Source: CAVPCZ01 sp963779225
GTDB lineage: Bacteria; Bacteroidota; Ignavibacteria; UBA10030; UBA6906
Length of the DNA: 64,000 bases
Assembly: GCA_963779225.1 (NCBI GenBank)
Contig: CAVZWW010000003.1
Coordinates: 310,001 to 374,000, forward strand
Direction of reading: 5' to 3'
Of this stretch, positions 1 to 8,243 are shown piece by piece; the first letter of the stretch is position 1; each line of letters opens with the position of its first letter. Under the pieces are notes generated by a model that worked only from the letters and a program-made list of their open reading frames with translations, was not told the origin of the DNA and did not search any database. A program made the position numbers and the translations under genes.

Positions 1-321
1 ACGATGAATATCACCTTTCTCCCTACACCGGACATCAAAGCGGGACCGGAACGGCCTCCCACATCCCCCCTGGAACAGAACTTTCCCAACCCCTTCAATC
101 CATCCACAAGCATCAGCTATACCATCCAGCGGGAAGGATATGTGCGTCTCGCCGTTTTCAACCTGCTCGGGCAGGAAGTGTCGTGCGTGTTTGAGGGCAT
201 GCAGCCCGAAGGCAAGTACACGGTGGCATTCAACAACCTCGACCTTCCGAGCGGTATCTACTTCTATCGCCTGCAGGCCCCGGGGCTCTTCGAAACCAAG
301 AAGATGATCATCGCGCAGTAG
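1..321 (+). CDS. C-terminal end of a secreted protein with T9SS sorting domain (5' end outside window)
   Basis: The reading frame is open from base 1, so this is the last 106 codons of a gene that begins upstream; the ATG at base 4 is unlikely to be the start. The visible part is almost entirely a type IX secretion type A sorting domain: a QNFPNPFNPSTSI opening, a central LAVFNLLGQEV strand and a closing SGIYFYRLQA followed by a KKMII tail. In this family the domain directs an exported cargo protein through the outer membrane T9SS and is removed or anchored at the surface. Nothing of the cargo domain is in the window, so its function cannot be stated. Confidence 0.88.
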   Translation, partial: TMNITFLPTPDIKAGPERPPTSPLEQNFPNPFNPSTSISYTIQREGYVRLAVFNLLGQEVSCVFEGMQPEGKYTVAFNNLDLPSGIYFYRLQAPGLFETKKMIIAQ

Positions 322-327
322 CAGCAA

Positions 328-356
328 TTGCGTTTTGGTGACAAAACCCGTATGGT
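328..356 (+). promoter_or_regulatory. Sigma70-like promoter for the sugar dehydrogenase gene
   Basis: A -35 TTGCGT (328-333) and a -10 TATGGT (351-356) are separated by exactly 17 bases, with the start codon 34 bases further on. A perfect dyad GTTTTG-GTGA-CAAAAC (332-347) fills the spacer and could be an operator. Assigned from pattern only. Confidence 0.45.
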
Positions 357-389
357 GAATCGTTCTCTGTTTTTTCTCACAGGTGGCTC

Positions 390-1862
390 ATGGCGCACAT
401 GCATGCTCGTCTGGTCGGTGTTCTCCTCTTCGCGGGTATGATAACGAACAGCGCCGCGCAGCCCGTGACGATTGTCAATGCCTTCCCCGGGCTCTCCTTT
501 TCACAGCCGGTGCTGCTCACCTCCCCGCCGGATGGTACCAACCGGAACTTCGTTGTTCAGCAAGGCGGTCAGATTCTTGTGTTTCAGAACGACTCCGCCG
601 CCGCCGCAACCGGCGTGTTCTTGAATATTGCCGGCAAGCTCAGCTCCACGGGTGGAGAACAGGGATTGCTCGGGCTCGCTTTTCACCCCTTGTTTGCCGT
701 AAACAGGACGTTCTACATCAATTACACGGCGCCGGCACCGGCACCGTCCGCATGTCGTACGGTCATCGCACGGTATACCGTTCCTTCCGGCTCACCGGAC
801 GCCGCTGATCCCTTCAGCGAAGTGCGCATCCTGGAGATCGATCAGCCATATTCCAACCACAATGGCGGGATGATCGCCTTTGGGAATGATGGCAATCTGT
901 ATATCGGCATGGGCGATGGAGGCGATAGCAATGATCCGGATAACGTCGCACAGAACCGCTCGTCGCTGCTGGGAAAAATTCTCCGGATCAACGTCGACGA
1001 CACCACGGGGGGAAAAGGATACGGCATTCCACCCGACAATCCCTATGCCGGCACAGCACAGGGTTTCAGGCAGGAAATCTACGCGTATGGATTCCGGAAC
1101 CCCTGGCGATTCAGCATCGATGGACCGACAGGGGAGCTCTGGGCGGGTGATGTCGGGCAGGGGGCCCGGGAGGAACTCGACCTTGTCAGGAAGGGAGGGA
1201 ATTACGGCTGGAAGATCATGGAAGGCAGTATCTGCCGGCCTCCCACCACAGGGTGTGACACGACCGGACTTGTCGTCCCGGTCAAGGAGTACGGCCGTGC
1301 ACTCGGATTTTCCGTCACCGGAGGCTACGTGTATCGCGGATCAGCCCGCCCCGAGCTGCGGGGTGCGTACATCTACGGTGATTACGGCAGCGGGCGCATC
1401 TGGATGCTCAGGCGGAACAATGGTGTTCTGACGGCGGATTCACTGCTGATCGACACGCCCTATGCTCTTTCCGGATTCGGAACCGACCGGAACGGAGAGT
1501 TGTACATCCTCGCCTATGCGGGAAGCACCCCGACATCCCTGTACCGATTCGCCGCCCTGCCGGCAACGTCCGTTCGTACCCCTGATGATGCCGGCGGGGG
1601 TTCGGTGTGGCTCGGCGAGGCATTTCCGAATCCCTGCAACCCTTCCGTCACCCTGCGCTTTCGTCTTGCTGCGGCCGCCCGGGCGAGTCTTTCACTCTAC
1701 GATTTGTCTGGCCGGCTTGTGCTCCCGCTCGTGGATGCCGGCCTTACCGCCGGGGAACACGAAGTGCACATCGATGCCTCCCGCCTTGCGAGCGGGATAT
1801 ACTTCTATCGGTTGACGGCAGCGGGACAGACAGCAAGTCGCACCTTCATTGTGGTCCGGTAA
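390..1862 (+). CDS. Secreted PQQ-dependent glucose/sorbosone dehydrogenase family protein with T9SS sorting domain
   Basis: This 490-residue protein starts with a signal peptide (about residues 1-24, ending SAAQ). It continues as a six-bladed beta-propeller of the GSDH/soluble aldose dehydrogenase family (about 30-390). Family signatures are the HNGG motif (157-160, the likely catalytic His), the Gly/Asp-rich GMGDGGDSNDP calcium-binding loop, LLGKILRINVD, and YGFRNPWRFSID followed by GDVGQ. Family members oxidise sugars with PQQ, but many secreted homologues have no known substrate. Residues 405-490 form a T9SS sorting domain (AFPNPCNP to SGIYFYRL), so the enzyme is predicted to reach the cell surface or medium. 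An AGGTGG ribosome site lies four bases before the ATG. Confidence 0.85.
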   Translation: MAHMHARLVGVLLFAGMITNSAAQPVTIVNAFPGLSFSQPVLLTSPPDGTNRNFVVQQGGQILVFQNDSAAAATGVFLNIAGKLSSTGGEQGLLGLAFHPLFAVNRTFYINYTAPAPAPSACRTVIARYTVPSGSPDAADPFSEVRILEIDQPYSNHNGGMIAFGNDGNLYIGMGDGGDSNDPDNVAQNRSSLLGKILRINVDDTTGGKGYGIPPDNPYAGTAQGFRQEIYAYGFRNPWRFSIDGPTGELWAGDVGQGAREELDLVRKGGNYGWKIMEGSICRPPTTGCDTTGLVVPVKEYGRALGFSVTGGYVYRGSARPELRGAYIYGDYGSGRIWMLRRNNGVLTADSLLIDTPYALSGFGTDRNGELYILAYAGSTPTSLYRFAALPATSVRTPDDAGGGSVWLGEAFPNPCNPSVTLRFRLAAAARASLSLYDLSGRLVLPLVDAGLTAGEHEVHIDASRLASGIYFYRLTAAGQTASRTFIVVR

Positions 1863-1867
1863 AAGCC

Positions 1868-3100
1868 CTACCGTGATCGTTTTATCGCCACAAGTGTTTT
1901 GTCGTCTGAATACTCCGCCATTTTGTTAAAAATCTGTACCTCTTCAAGAATCCGCTGACAGATTTCACGCGGCTTCCGTTTCCGGTGTTGTTTCAGGCTG
2001 CGGATCAGTCTCGCTTCCCCGTACATCTCTCCCTGTTCGTTTGCCGCCTCCACGATACCATCCGTGTACATGAGCATCAGATCACCCTTGCTGAGGATCG
2101 TGAAGTCGGAATAGTAATTTTCGCGGGGGAAGGGCCCGATGATCTGGCCTGTGGCGGGGATAGTCTCCACCTCATTGGTTCCCGCACGCAGGATCAGTGG
2201 ATTGCTGTGGCCGGCATTCACGTAGATGACGAGACCGCGATCCGAGGCATTCAGTTCGGCATACACCAGAGAGACGAAGTGTTCCACGGAGAAGGCCCGG
2301 CTGACAAGGGAGTTCACCCGGGTGATCAGGGATCCGATCTTTGTCTGGTATTCCACTCCCATGCGGAGCGCACCCGACACGTACAATGCCTGTGCCGCGG
2401 CGGACAGACCTTTGCTTGCCGCATCGCCGATCACCACGCCGAGACGATCTTTGTCGCCGGAGGCATGCAGATAGTCGAAGAAATCGCCGCCAACAATGCG
2501 GTCGGGAAGCGATATCCCATAGAGATCGTAGTTGTGGAATTTCAGCTCATGTTCCGGGAGAATACTTTTCTGGATTTCCCGCGCCTTGTCAATATCGGCT
2601 TCGAGCAGACGCGCCTTGGATTCCACCCGCCGGTTCTTCAGCACGGAGTTGAGTGCGGTGCCGATGATGTTCAGCGCGAACGTCATATCCCGCTTCAGAT
2701 AGGCCGCCGTAATTGCGATGACGTACTGATACAGTTCATGGTTCTTCCATCCGACACGCTCCCCCACACCCGTGGCGGAAAAAGATTTGATTCCTTTGCG
2801 CAAGAGATACGGGTGGGTCTCCCGGCCAATCAGTGTCCCTTTGCGGGGAAGCTGCAGGAAGAGCGGATAGTCCGCCACCCGGATCCGGAAATTTGCATCG
2901 ATAGTTTCCATGTCGCCGAACTGTCGCAACAGCCGGTACGACACTCCCGACGGCTCCAATTTCCAGATACGCCCTCCCCGGACGGGAATATCTTCATTCT
3001 TGATTATGCTGTCCAGAACATGTCCGAGCAACTGTTCTTCGGTGCGAAACTTTGTTTCGCCAAGCATTTGAATCGTGCGGTAGAGTTTGTGTTGATCCAT
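1868..3100 (-). CDS. PP2C/SpoIIE-family serine/threonine phosphatase with N-terminal sensor-like region
   Basis: The protein has 410 residues and no transmembrane segment. Residues 1-160 resemble a GAF-type sensor region but lack a diagnostic motif. Residues 165-408 are an RsbU/SpoIIE phosphatase domain, entered through the typical EADIDKAREIQKSILP helix. Metal-binding aspartates are visible in VGGDFFD (D206), VIGDAASKG (D225), YTDGIVEA (D347) and YSDDKT (D399/D400). Family members dephosphorylate anti-anti-sigma factors or similar phosphoserine proteins in partner-switching control of sigma factors. No anti-sigma partner is encoded nearby. It is the last gene of a minus-strand operon, one base after the DUF1684 lipoprotein gene, so its target may relate to envelope or polysaccharide functions, but that is inference. 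Confidence 0.85.
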   Translation of the reverse strand: MDQHKLYRTIQMLGETKFRTEEQLLGHVLDSIIKNEDIPVRGGRIWKLEPSGVSYRLLRQFGDMETIDANFRIRVADYPLFLQLPRKGTLIGRETHPYLLRKGIKSFSATGVGERVGWKNHELYQYVIAITAAYLKRDMTFALNIIGTALNSVLKNRRVESKARLLEADIDKAREIQKSILPEHELKFHNYDLYGISLPDRIVGGDFFDYLHASGDKDRLGVVIGDAASKGLSAAAQALYVSGALRMGVEYQTKIGSLITRVNSLVSRAFSVEHFVSLVYAELNASDRGLVIYVNAGHSNPLILRAGTNEVETIPATGQIIGPFPRENYYSDFTILSKGDLMLMYTDGIVEAANEQGEMYGEARLIRSLKQHRKRKPREICQRILEEVQIFNKMAEYSDDKTLVAIKRSR

Positions 3101-3101
3101 G

Positions 3102-3770
3102 TCAGTGGTTGTAGGTCATTTCTCCGACCCTCAGCGCGAGGTTCAGGCGGTCTTCGTCACGGGGTACGGCACAGGAAAACAGTGAGCTGTAGGCACAGTA
3201 CGGGTTGAATGCCATGTTGAAATCGAGTGTGTACGCATGTTCCGGATCCGGATGTTCGGGACCGAGTTCAAGGTAGCGGCCCACGTGGTACGTTTCGTGT
3301 CCGGTGGTGCGGTCCGTGAACCATACGTTCAGATAGTCCCTGTACAGTGCGAACCGCCGCGTATCGTGTGGCGTCACCTTGTACACCTGAAGGCGTACCT
3401 GCACCGGACGGGCATCCTCGTCGGGCAGGAAGAATTCGAAGTAGCCATACCGGAGCTGTTTGCGGGGTTCCCCTTTGGTTCCCAGCACAACAACGGTGTC
3501 CGGCGCTGCGTGGCGGTGGAGCACGGAGGTGACGCGGTAACGGGGATCAACCGGAAACCAGCGCAACCCGGCAAACGCAACGGATGTGTCGCGCCGGAAG
3601 GGGGACTCCGGATCGGTACGGAATGATTCATCCTTCGCAAGCCGGTGGTCGAGGTTTTCCCGGACAATACGCAGACTGTCGGCCGGGGACAGCGGAGGTA
3701 GTGCCGGGCCCCGCATACAACCCGCACACAGTCCGCAGACAATGCAGACACCGATCATCACATTGCTCAT
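3102..3770 (-). CDS. DUF1684-family lipoprotein
   Basis: A 222-residue protein recognised as DUF1684 by GLRWFPVDPRYRV, a GYFEFFL strand, the HETYHVGRYLEL motif and the C-terminal signature LDFNMAFNPYCAYSSLFSC followed by a PRDEDRLNLALRVGE-type ending. The function of the family is unknown. A short hydrophobic leader with a Cys in GLCAGC suggests a lipoprotein. I start it at the ATG at 3770 and not at an in-frame GTG 12 bases upstream, because that ATG shares a 4-base ATGA overlap with the stop of the aminotransferase gene. It lies between the aminotransferase and the PP2C phosphatase. Confidence 0.8.
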   Translation of the reverse strand: MSNVMIGVCIVCGLCAGCMRGPALPPLSPADSLRIVRENLDHRLAKDESFRTDPESPFRRDTSVAFAGLRWFPVDPRYRVTSVLHRHAAPDTVVVLGTKGEPRKQLRYGYFEFFLPDEDARPVQVRLQVYKVTPHDTRRFALYRDYLNVWFTDRTTGHETYHVGRYLELGPEHPDPEHAYTLDFNMAFNPYCAYSSLFSCAVPRDEDRLNLALRVGEMTYNH

Positions 3771-4900
3771 AGGCCTGCCCACTCCTTCATCATGGCAATC
3801 ACATAGCCCTGTTCATCGTCGGTCAGCAAGGGATAGATGGGGAGACGGATGAGGCGGCCGCTGACCGATTCCGTCACAGGGTACTCTCCTTCCGTATGTC
3901 CAAGCGCCCGTCCCACCGCACTCAGATGAAGCGGAAGATAGTGAAACGTCGTACCGATGCCACGTTCACGGAAGAAGATCAGGGCACGGTTCCGGGCTTC
4001 TTCATCCGGCAGGAGGAGGTGGAAGATATGGTGGTTGGAGACAATGCCGGGAGGGATCACCGGAAGGGACACCAATCCGCGTTCTTCCAGGGGGCGGAAT
4101 GCCCTGGCGTACCGGTCGTAAATCTGCTTTCGCCTTTCCTGGATCTTCGCGCGTTTGCCCAGCTGGCTGATGAGCAGTCCTGCCGTGCTGTCGGGGGGGA
4201 GGAAACTGCTGCCCATGCGCACCCAGGTGTATTTGTCGACCAGGCCGAGGAGGAACTGTTTCCGGTTGGTTCCCTTTTCGCGGATGATTTCGGCGCGCTC
4301 AGCAAGGGTTGCGTCCGCGGTGGCAAAAGCACCCCCTTCTCCGGTGGAATAGTTCTTGGTTTCGTGAAAACTGAAGCAGCCGATATCCCCGGACGTTCCC
4401 GCCGGCCGGCCGTTGCAGGTGGCGCCAACCCCCTGTGCGGCATCCTCGACAACCCGGACGCCATGTTCCCGCGCGACCTTCATGATCGCATCCATATCGG
4501 GGGAGACCCCCCCGTAGACCACGGGCATGATCACCTTTGTACGGGGGGTAATGCGGCGTTGCAGATCGTCGACATCGATCGTCAGCGTGTCGGGCCGGAT
4601 GTCCACAAACACCGGCCGCGCGCGTTCCCGGAGTATGGCATTCGTGGTGGACACGAATGTGAAACTCGGAACCAGCACCTCGTCCCCGGGATCCAGCTCC
4701 ATCACCATCATGGCCAGTTCGAGTGCGTGGGTGCACGACGTTGTCAGCAGTACATGGGGAACACCCAGAAGCTCGGCCAGCAACGCCGTCGCACGGTGTG
4801 TGCGCGGGCCGTCTCCCACCATGATTCCTGATCGCAGGGCGTCCGTCAGGGCGCGGGCGTCGTCATCGTCGTACAAGGGCTTGTGAAAAGGAATGATCAT
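3767..4900 (-). CDS. wecE: dTDP-4-amino-4,6-dideoxygalactose transaminase (WecE/RffA type)
   Basis: A 377-residue DegT/DnrJ/EryC1/StrS aminotransferase. It closely follows the WecE/RffA subgroup: IPFHKP near the N terminus, SCTHALELAMM, PGDEVLVPSFTFVST, EDAAQGV (D153), CFSFHETKNYSTGEGGA with PLP lysine K182, and IREKGTNRKQF followed by VDKYTWVRMGSS. WecE converts dTDP-4-keto-6-deoxyglucose to dTDP-Fuc4N using glutamate, supplying an amino sugar for surface polysaccharide. Its start overlaps the stop of the glycosyltransferase gene by 4 bases. No other wec or rml gene is in the window, so the nucleotide sugar must come from elsewhere. The exact sugar product is inferred from subgroup resemblance. 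Confidence 0.87.
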   Translation of the reverse strand: MIIPFHKPLYDDDDARALTDALRSGIMVGDGPRTHRATALLAELLGVPHVLLTTSCTHALELAMMVMELDPGDEVLVPSFTFVSTTNAILRERARPVFVDIRPDTLTIDVDDLQRRITPRTKVIMPVVYGGVSPDMDAIMKVAREHGVRVVEDAAQGVGATCNGRPAGTSGDIGCFSFHETKNYSTGEGGAFATADATLAERAEIIREKGTNRKQFLLGLVDKYTWVRMGSSFLPPDSTAGLLISQLGKRAKIQERRKQIYDRYARAFRPLEERGLVSLPVIPPGIVSNHHIFHLLLPDEEARNRALIFFRERGIGTTFHYLPLHLSAVGRALGHTEGEYPVTESVSGRLIRLPIYPLLTDDEQGYVIAMMKEWAGL

Positions 4901-6012
4901 GTGTTTTCCGCTTCAAGCACGTTCGCATACACCCGTTCCATCCGTTCAGCCATGGCTGCGGCGTGGAATCTCTGCAGGAAGCGCTCATGCGCGGCGTATC
5001 CCATGCGCTCGCGCAACCGTGCATCGGTGATCACGTCGAGAAGGGCCGAGGCCAGTGCAGGCGGATTGGCCGGCGGGACCAGAATGCCGGAGACGTGCTG
5101 TTCTACCATGAGGGCAATGCCCCCGACATTGGTGCACACGACCGGAAGACTGGTGGCGAGGGCACGAAGGATGGCGATGGGAAACATTTCCGCTGCCAGT
5201 TCAAGCGAGGAGTGGCAGTAAATGTCAAATCCGGGGTACCACTCATGCAGGTTGTCCTGGAAGCCGAGAAACCGGATGTACTGTTCGATGCCGAGTTGCC
5301 GGGCCTGGAGCTGCAGCGTATCCAGGAGTTCCCCGTCGCCGATGACAGGAAAGAGCACATGCCGGGAGTGCCGTACGACTTCTGCGATAGTATTGAGAAG
5401 GTCGCGGTGTCCCTTGAACGGAACCAGACGCGCAACATTGCCGATCACCACGGTCTGTTCATCCACTCCCAGCAGCGCACGTGCCGCGACCCGGGCGGTC
5501 CGGCGGCGGTCTTCCGGTTCGTCCTCGATGCCGATCGGCACGGTCGTGATCCGGTCCGCTCGAATCCCATCTTCCGCAATGAGCACATCGCGTCCGGCAT
5601 CCGCATCGGTGACGAAGTGATCGATACCCCACCGGTTCCGCATCCAGTGGGTGAGGTTGTGCTGGATCGAGTGGGTGCTGTGAATACCCGCCACATGGCG
5701 CACAGGAGAACGCATGGCGGCAAGTGCGGCGCATGTGCGGTCATAGTTTGCATTGCTATGAACGATCCGGATGGCGCGCACGCGCATCTCACGGCGGAGG
5801 TGTGCTGACACGGCGAAGACGCGGTTCATGCCCCGGTAGTCCACCGGCACCACCGGAATCCCCGCTTCGGTACATTTTGTGAGCAGGAGGTGATCGGGCA
5901 GCGCGGAAACGAAGACTGCGTGACCGCGGTACCGGAGATAGCGGGCAAGGATCAGCACGTAGTCTTCGCCACCCGCAAAAATCGAGGTGGCGTTCGTGAG
6001 GAGGATATTCAC
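4897..6012 (-). CDS. GT4-family glycosyltransferase with altered EX7E motif
   Basis: A 371-residue GT-B fold enzyme with an N-terminal acceptor domain (MNILLTNATSIFAGGEDYV, about 1-165) and a donor-binding GT4 domain (about 185-360) marked by GNVARLVPFKGHRDLL, VIGDGELL and VVCTNVGGI. It probably transfers a sugar from a nucleotide donor during polysaccharide or glycolipid synthesis at the inner face of the membrane. The usual EX7E donor motif reads EMFPIAILR: the first Glu is E275, but the second position is R283, which is unusual. The gene sits between the C39-like gene and wecE in one operon and overlaps wecE by 4 bases, so it may use the WecE product as donor. Confidence 0.85.
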   Translation of the reverse strand: MNILLTNATSIFAGGEDYVLILARYLRYRGHAVFVSALPDHLLLTKCTEAGIPVVPVDYRGMNRVFAVSAHLRREMRVRAIRIVHSNANYDRTCAALAAMRSPVRHVAGIHSTHSIQHNLTHWMRNRWGIDHFVTDADAGRDVLIAEDGIRADRITTVPIGIEDEPEDRRRTARVAARALLGVDEQTVVIGNVARLVPFKGHRDLLNTIAEVVRHSRHVLFPVIGDGELLDTLQLQARQLGIEQYIRFLGFQDNLHEWYPGFDIYCHSSLELAAEMFPIAILRALATSLPVVCTNVGGIALMVEQHVSGILVPPANPPALASALLDVITDARLRERMGYAAHERFLQRFHAAAMAERMERVYANVLEAENT

Positions 6013-6022
6013 ACGCGGTCAC

Positions 6023-6883
6023 TCATGTATTGCCGTAGACTTCACCGACCCCGAATGTACTTGCCGCCCAGAGTGTGAGATTGGAGCTGATTGCAGCAAT
6101 TGCGCGTTTCTCATCGTCTTCCCGAACGACGAGGTCGTACGTTTCAGCGACGTTTTTCAGGTTGCGCAGCATTTTGGCCACCCGTTCACGCCGCACTTTT
6201 CCGTGCCAGTAGGCGATCTGGGTGCTGATCATCGCACCGTGGCGCCGGAGGAGTTCCCCCAGCGGAAACACCTTTTCACTCCGCGGTGTGCGCGGCGTGC
6301 AGATGTGTGTGAGGTCGGTGAAATATTCATCCCAGTGAGTGGCAAATGCCCGGTTTTCAGGTCTGCGGAGATAGCGCGCACGTTTGAGTGAAAAATGCGC
6401 CTGCGTCCGCACCCGAAAACGTGGAATCAGCAGGTGCAGGTCATACAGAGTTTTCACCTCGGTCGGGTCGTCCGGATCGGTTTCGCGGTAGACCCAACGC
6501 TTTTTCAGCGCGCGCCAGGTGTCCACGCAGACCACCGGGGCTTCGCGGCTGTCGATGGAGATGAACTTCCCTTTCTCCGCCCCGACCACCGTGATCCAGT
6601 GTTCCCACGCGTCGACGCACAGAAGGGCAGGTCGGCCTTTCTTCAGCGCCGAAAGGAGCTCACGCTTGGCACGAAGGGCATTGGTCCGACGCACGATTTT
6701 CATATCGCAATCATAAGCACGGGCGGCCCTGCCCAGTTTGATTTCGTCCGTGCCGGCCCACCAGTGCGTCCCGGCAATGCGCGAAACCCGTTTTTCGTCA
6801 ACAATCTTCCCGAGCATGATCAGTGCGTACTTCAGCGCGAAAGGCCCGCACTGCCATTTATTTGGCTGTGGATACAATCCCAT
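6023..6883 (-). CDS. Cytoplasmic peptidase C39-like (papain-fold) protein
   Basis: The 286-residue protein begins directly with a C39-like catalytic core: NKWQCGPFALKYAL gives the nucleophile Cys12 with Gln in front, WEHWITVVGAEKG gives His95, and SIDSRE gives Asp111, the expected order for a papain-fold triad. No signal peptide or membrane segment is seen and no ABC exporter is fused, so it is not a classical bacteriocin exporter. Residues 135-286 form a basic, probably helical region without a recognised domain. It is the first gene of the operon that continues into a glycosyltransferase and WecE. The substrate is unknown; it could be a peptidase or an amidase/transglutaminase-like enzyme. 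Confidence 0.65.
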   Translation of the reverse strand: MGLYPQPNKWQCGPFALKYALIMLGKIVDEKRVSRIAGTHWWAGTDEIKLGRAARAYDCDMKIVRRTNALRAKRELLSALKKGRPALLCVDAWEHWITVVGAEKGKFISIDSREAPVVCVDTWRALKKRWVYRETDPDDPTEVKTLYDLHLLIPRFRVRTQAHFSLKRARYLRRPENRAFATHWDEYFTDLTHICTPRTPRSEKVFPLGELLRRHGAMISTQIAYWHGKVRRERVAKMLRNLKNVAETYDLVVREDDEKRAIAAISSNLTLWAASTFGVGEVYGNT

Positions 6884-7122
6884 TGAGGATTACGTCCCCT
6901 TGCGGAATCACTGTTTCATTTTCATTCGTTGCTTGCGGCAGAACGACCCCGGATAGTGCAATGGCCGGGGACTTCAGAGGCGCATCCCGCATTGCGGGAC
7001 AGTGGCAACCATACCGGACCAGCGAGCCTGTCGGTGTTAATAAAGGTACTCAAAGCAGAAGGGAAATCCAAAGATGGGAAAACGGCCAAAACAACTCACA
7101 TTCCCCATATTTTCCGGCTTTG

Positions 7123-7674
7123 CTATGGTACCGGGGAGTCCATGTCTGCTGGAACCTCCCTGAAGGCCCGTACGGCGAGCCACACGAAAGCCAGAATTGC
7201 TCCGCAACAAAGGAGAACTCCCGCACCAAAGACCGTCCACGCAAGCGGTTCGGCTGCTTCAAGATGGCCCTCCAGAAGCCAGTGCCAGTCGTGTGTGAGC
7301 CCCGATGCGATCAGCCGGAGCTTTCTATACGGTGCATCCGCGATATAGATGCCGGCATTCACCAGACTCTCGCCGAGCCAGAAGGCGGAAAACCAGGCCT
7401 GCCCCGGCTTCTGTCGCAAGGTGACGGCAAGTAGCGCGGCGGGCAGGAAGACCTGCATGAACGAACCGCCGAACATCGACACCCATCTGCCAAAAGGACT
7501 CAGCAGGAAGTGTCCGGCTTCATGAATGAACAAGTTGATCACATCCAGCACGAAAACCAACAGAGGGGGATTACCGGGATGAGCGCCGGGCGAGCAGGCG
7601 GTAACAAGATAGAAGACCACGCGCACCAGGTAGAGTGCAACGAAGAGCTTAAGTGCAAGCAGCACACCCTTCAT
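7123..7674 (-). CDS. Membrane-embedded M50-like zinc metalloprotease-like protein
   Basis: A 183-residue integral membrane protein with hydrophobic segments near 5-27, 36-55, 70-85 and 142-168. HEAGH (51-55) inside the second segment is the zinc signature of site-2-type membrane proteases. A later THDWHWLL stretch (127-134) could add a further ligand, as I recall for small M50-like families in which HDWxxLL is conserved. PDZ and FtsH-like domains are absent, so activity and target are unknown. Its start overlaps the DinB-fold gene stop by 4 bases, implying co-transcription. Confidence 0.6.
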   Translation of the reverse strand: MKGVLLALKLFVALYLVRVVFYLVTACSPGAHPGNPPLLVFVLDVINLFIHEAGHFLLSPFGRWVSMFGGSFMQVFLPAALLAVTLRQKPGQAWFSAFWLGESLVNAGIYIADAPYRKLRLIASGLTHDWHWLLEGHLEAAEPLAWTVFGAGVLLCCGAILAFVWLAVRAFREVPADMDSPVP

Positions 7675-8171
7675 GCTCGTGTCGTCTCGCGGTAGAACAT
7701 AATGAGCCCCGTCGACGGCGGGGTGACGCCGAGCTGCCGCATCATCGCAACAACCTGGCCGCGGTGATAGGTGCCATGGTCCACTACGTGCTGAAAGGCC
7801 TGACCGTAGCTATGGACGAACGACTCCCCTTTCGCCGTGCTCATGGTGAACGTTTCCTGGAGCTTCCTGTCATTCATCGTCCCGACGAACCTCGCGGTCT
7901 CGAGGCCCACCTGTTCCCAGACAGCGCGAAGATCCGCCATGGTTGGCACCTCACGGGGGTTGAGGAACGAGCGGTCCGGTGTTCCGAGCCATCGCGAGAG
8001 CCACATTTTCTCCGCCCCGACCAGGTGAACGAGTGTTGCATGAATACTCCCGTGGCTGGTTTTCATATCCCTGGCCACATCGGTTTCCGGCATACGCTCC
8101 ACGGCATCGAACACCCGGTTGCTGGCCCAGGAGTTGAAGGCGTGCAAGAGCTTGAGATCCATGAATGTCAT
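7671..8171 (-). CDS. DinB-family (DinB/YfiT four-helix) protein
   Basis: A 166-residue DinB-fold protein. The metal triad is visible as H49 in LVHLVGAEKMW and as H132 and H136 in HVVDHGTYHRGQ. These proteins form a four-helix bundle with a divalent metal; many are thiol-dependent S-transferases (bacillithiol or mycothiol) or have unknown roles. I place the start at the ATG at 8171, which has a GGAG site nine bases upstream, not at a longer in-frame start at 8207. It lies downstream of mutS on the same strand. A direct repair role should not be assumed from the name or the neighbour. Confidence 0.82.
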   Translation of the reverse strand: MTFMDLKLLHAFNSWASNRVFDAVERMPETDVARDMKTSHGSIHATLVHLVGAEKMWLSRWLGTPDRSFLNPREVPTMADLRAVWEQVGLETARFVGTMNDRKLQETFTMSTAKGESFVHSYGQAFQHVVDHGTYHRGQVVAMMRQLGVTPPSTGLIMFYRETTRA

Positions 8172-8243
8172 GTTGTTCTTCTCCGATGATAGTGCGCGGC
8201 AAACCAATCACAGAAACACATGGACGTCATCGCCGTCTTCGCG

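Noticed and set aside
6985..6999. Hairpin TCCCGC-ATT-GCGGGA in the gap before the C39-like gene
   Set aside because: Only 6 pairs, no T-tract and not next to a stop; nothing to separate it from chance.
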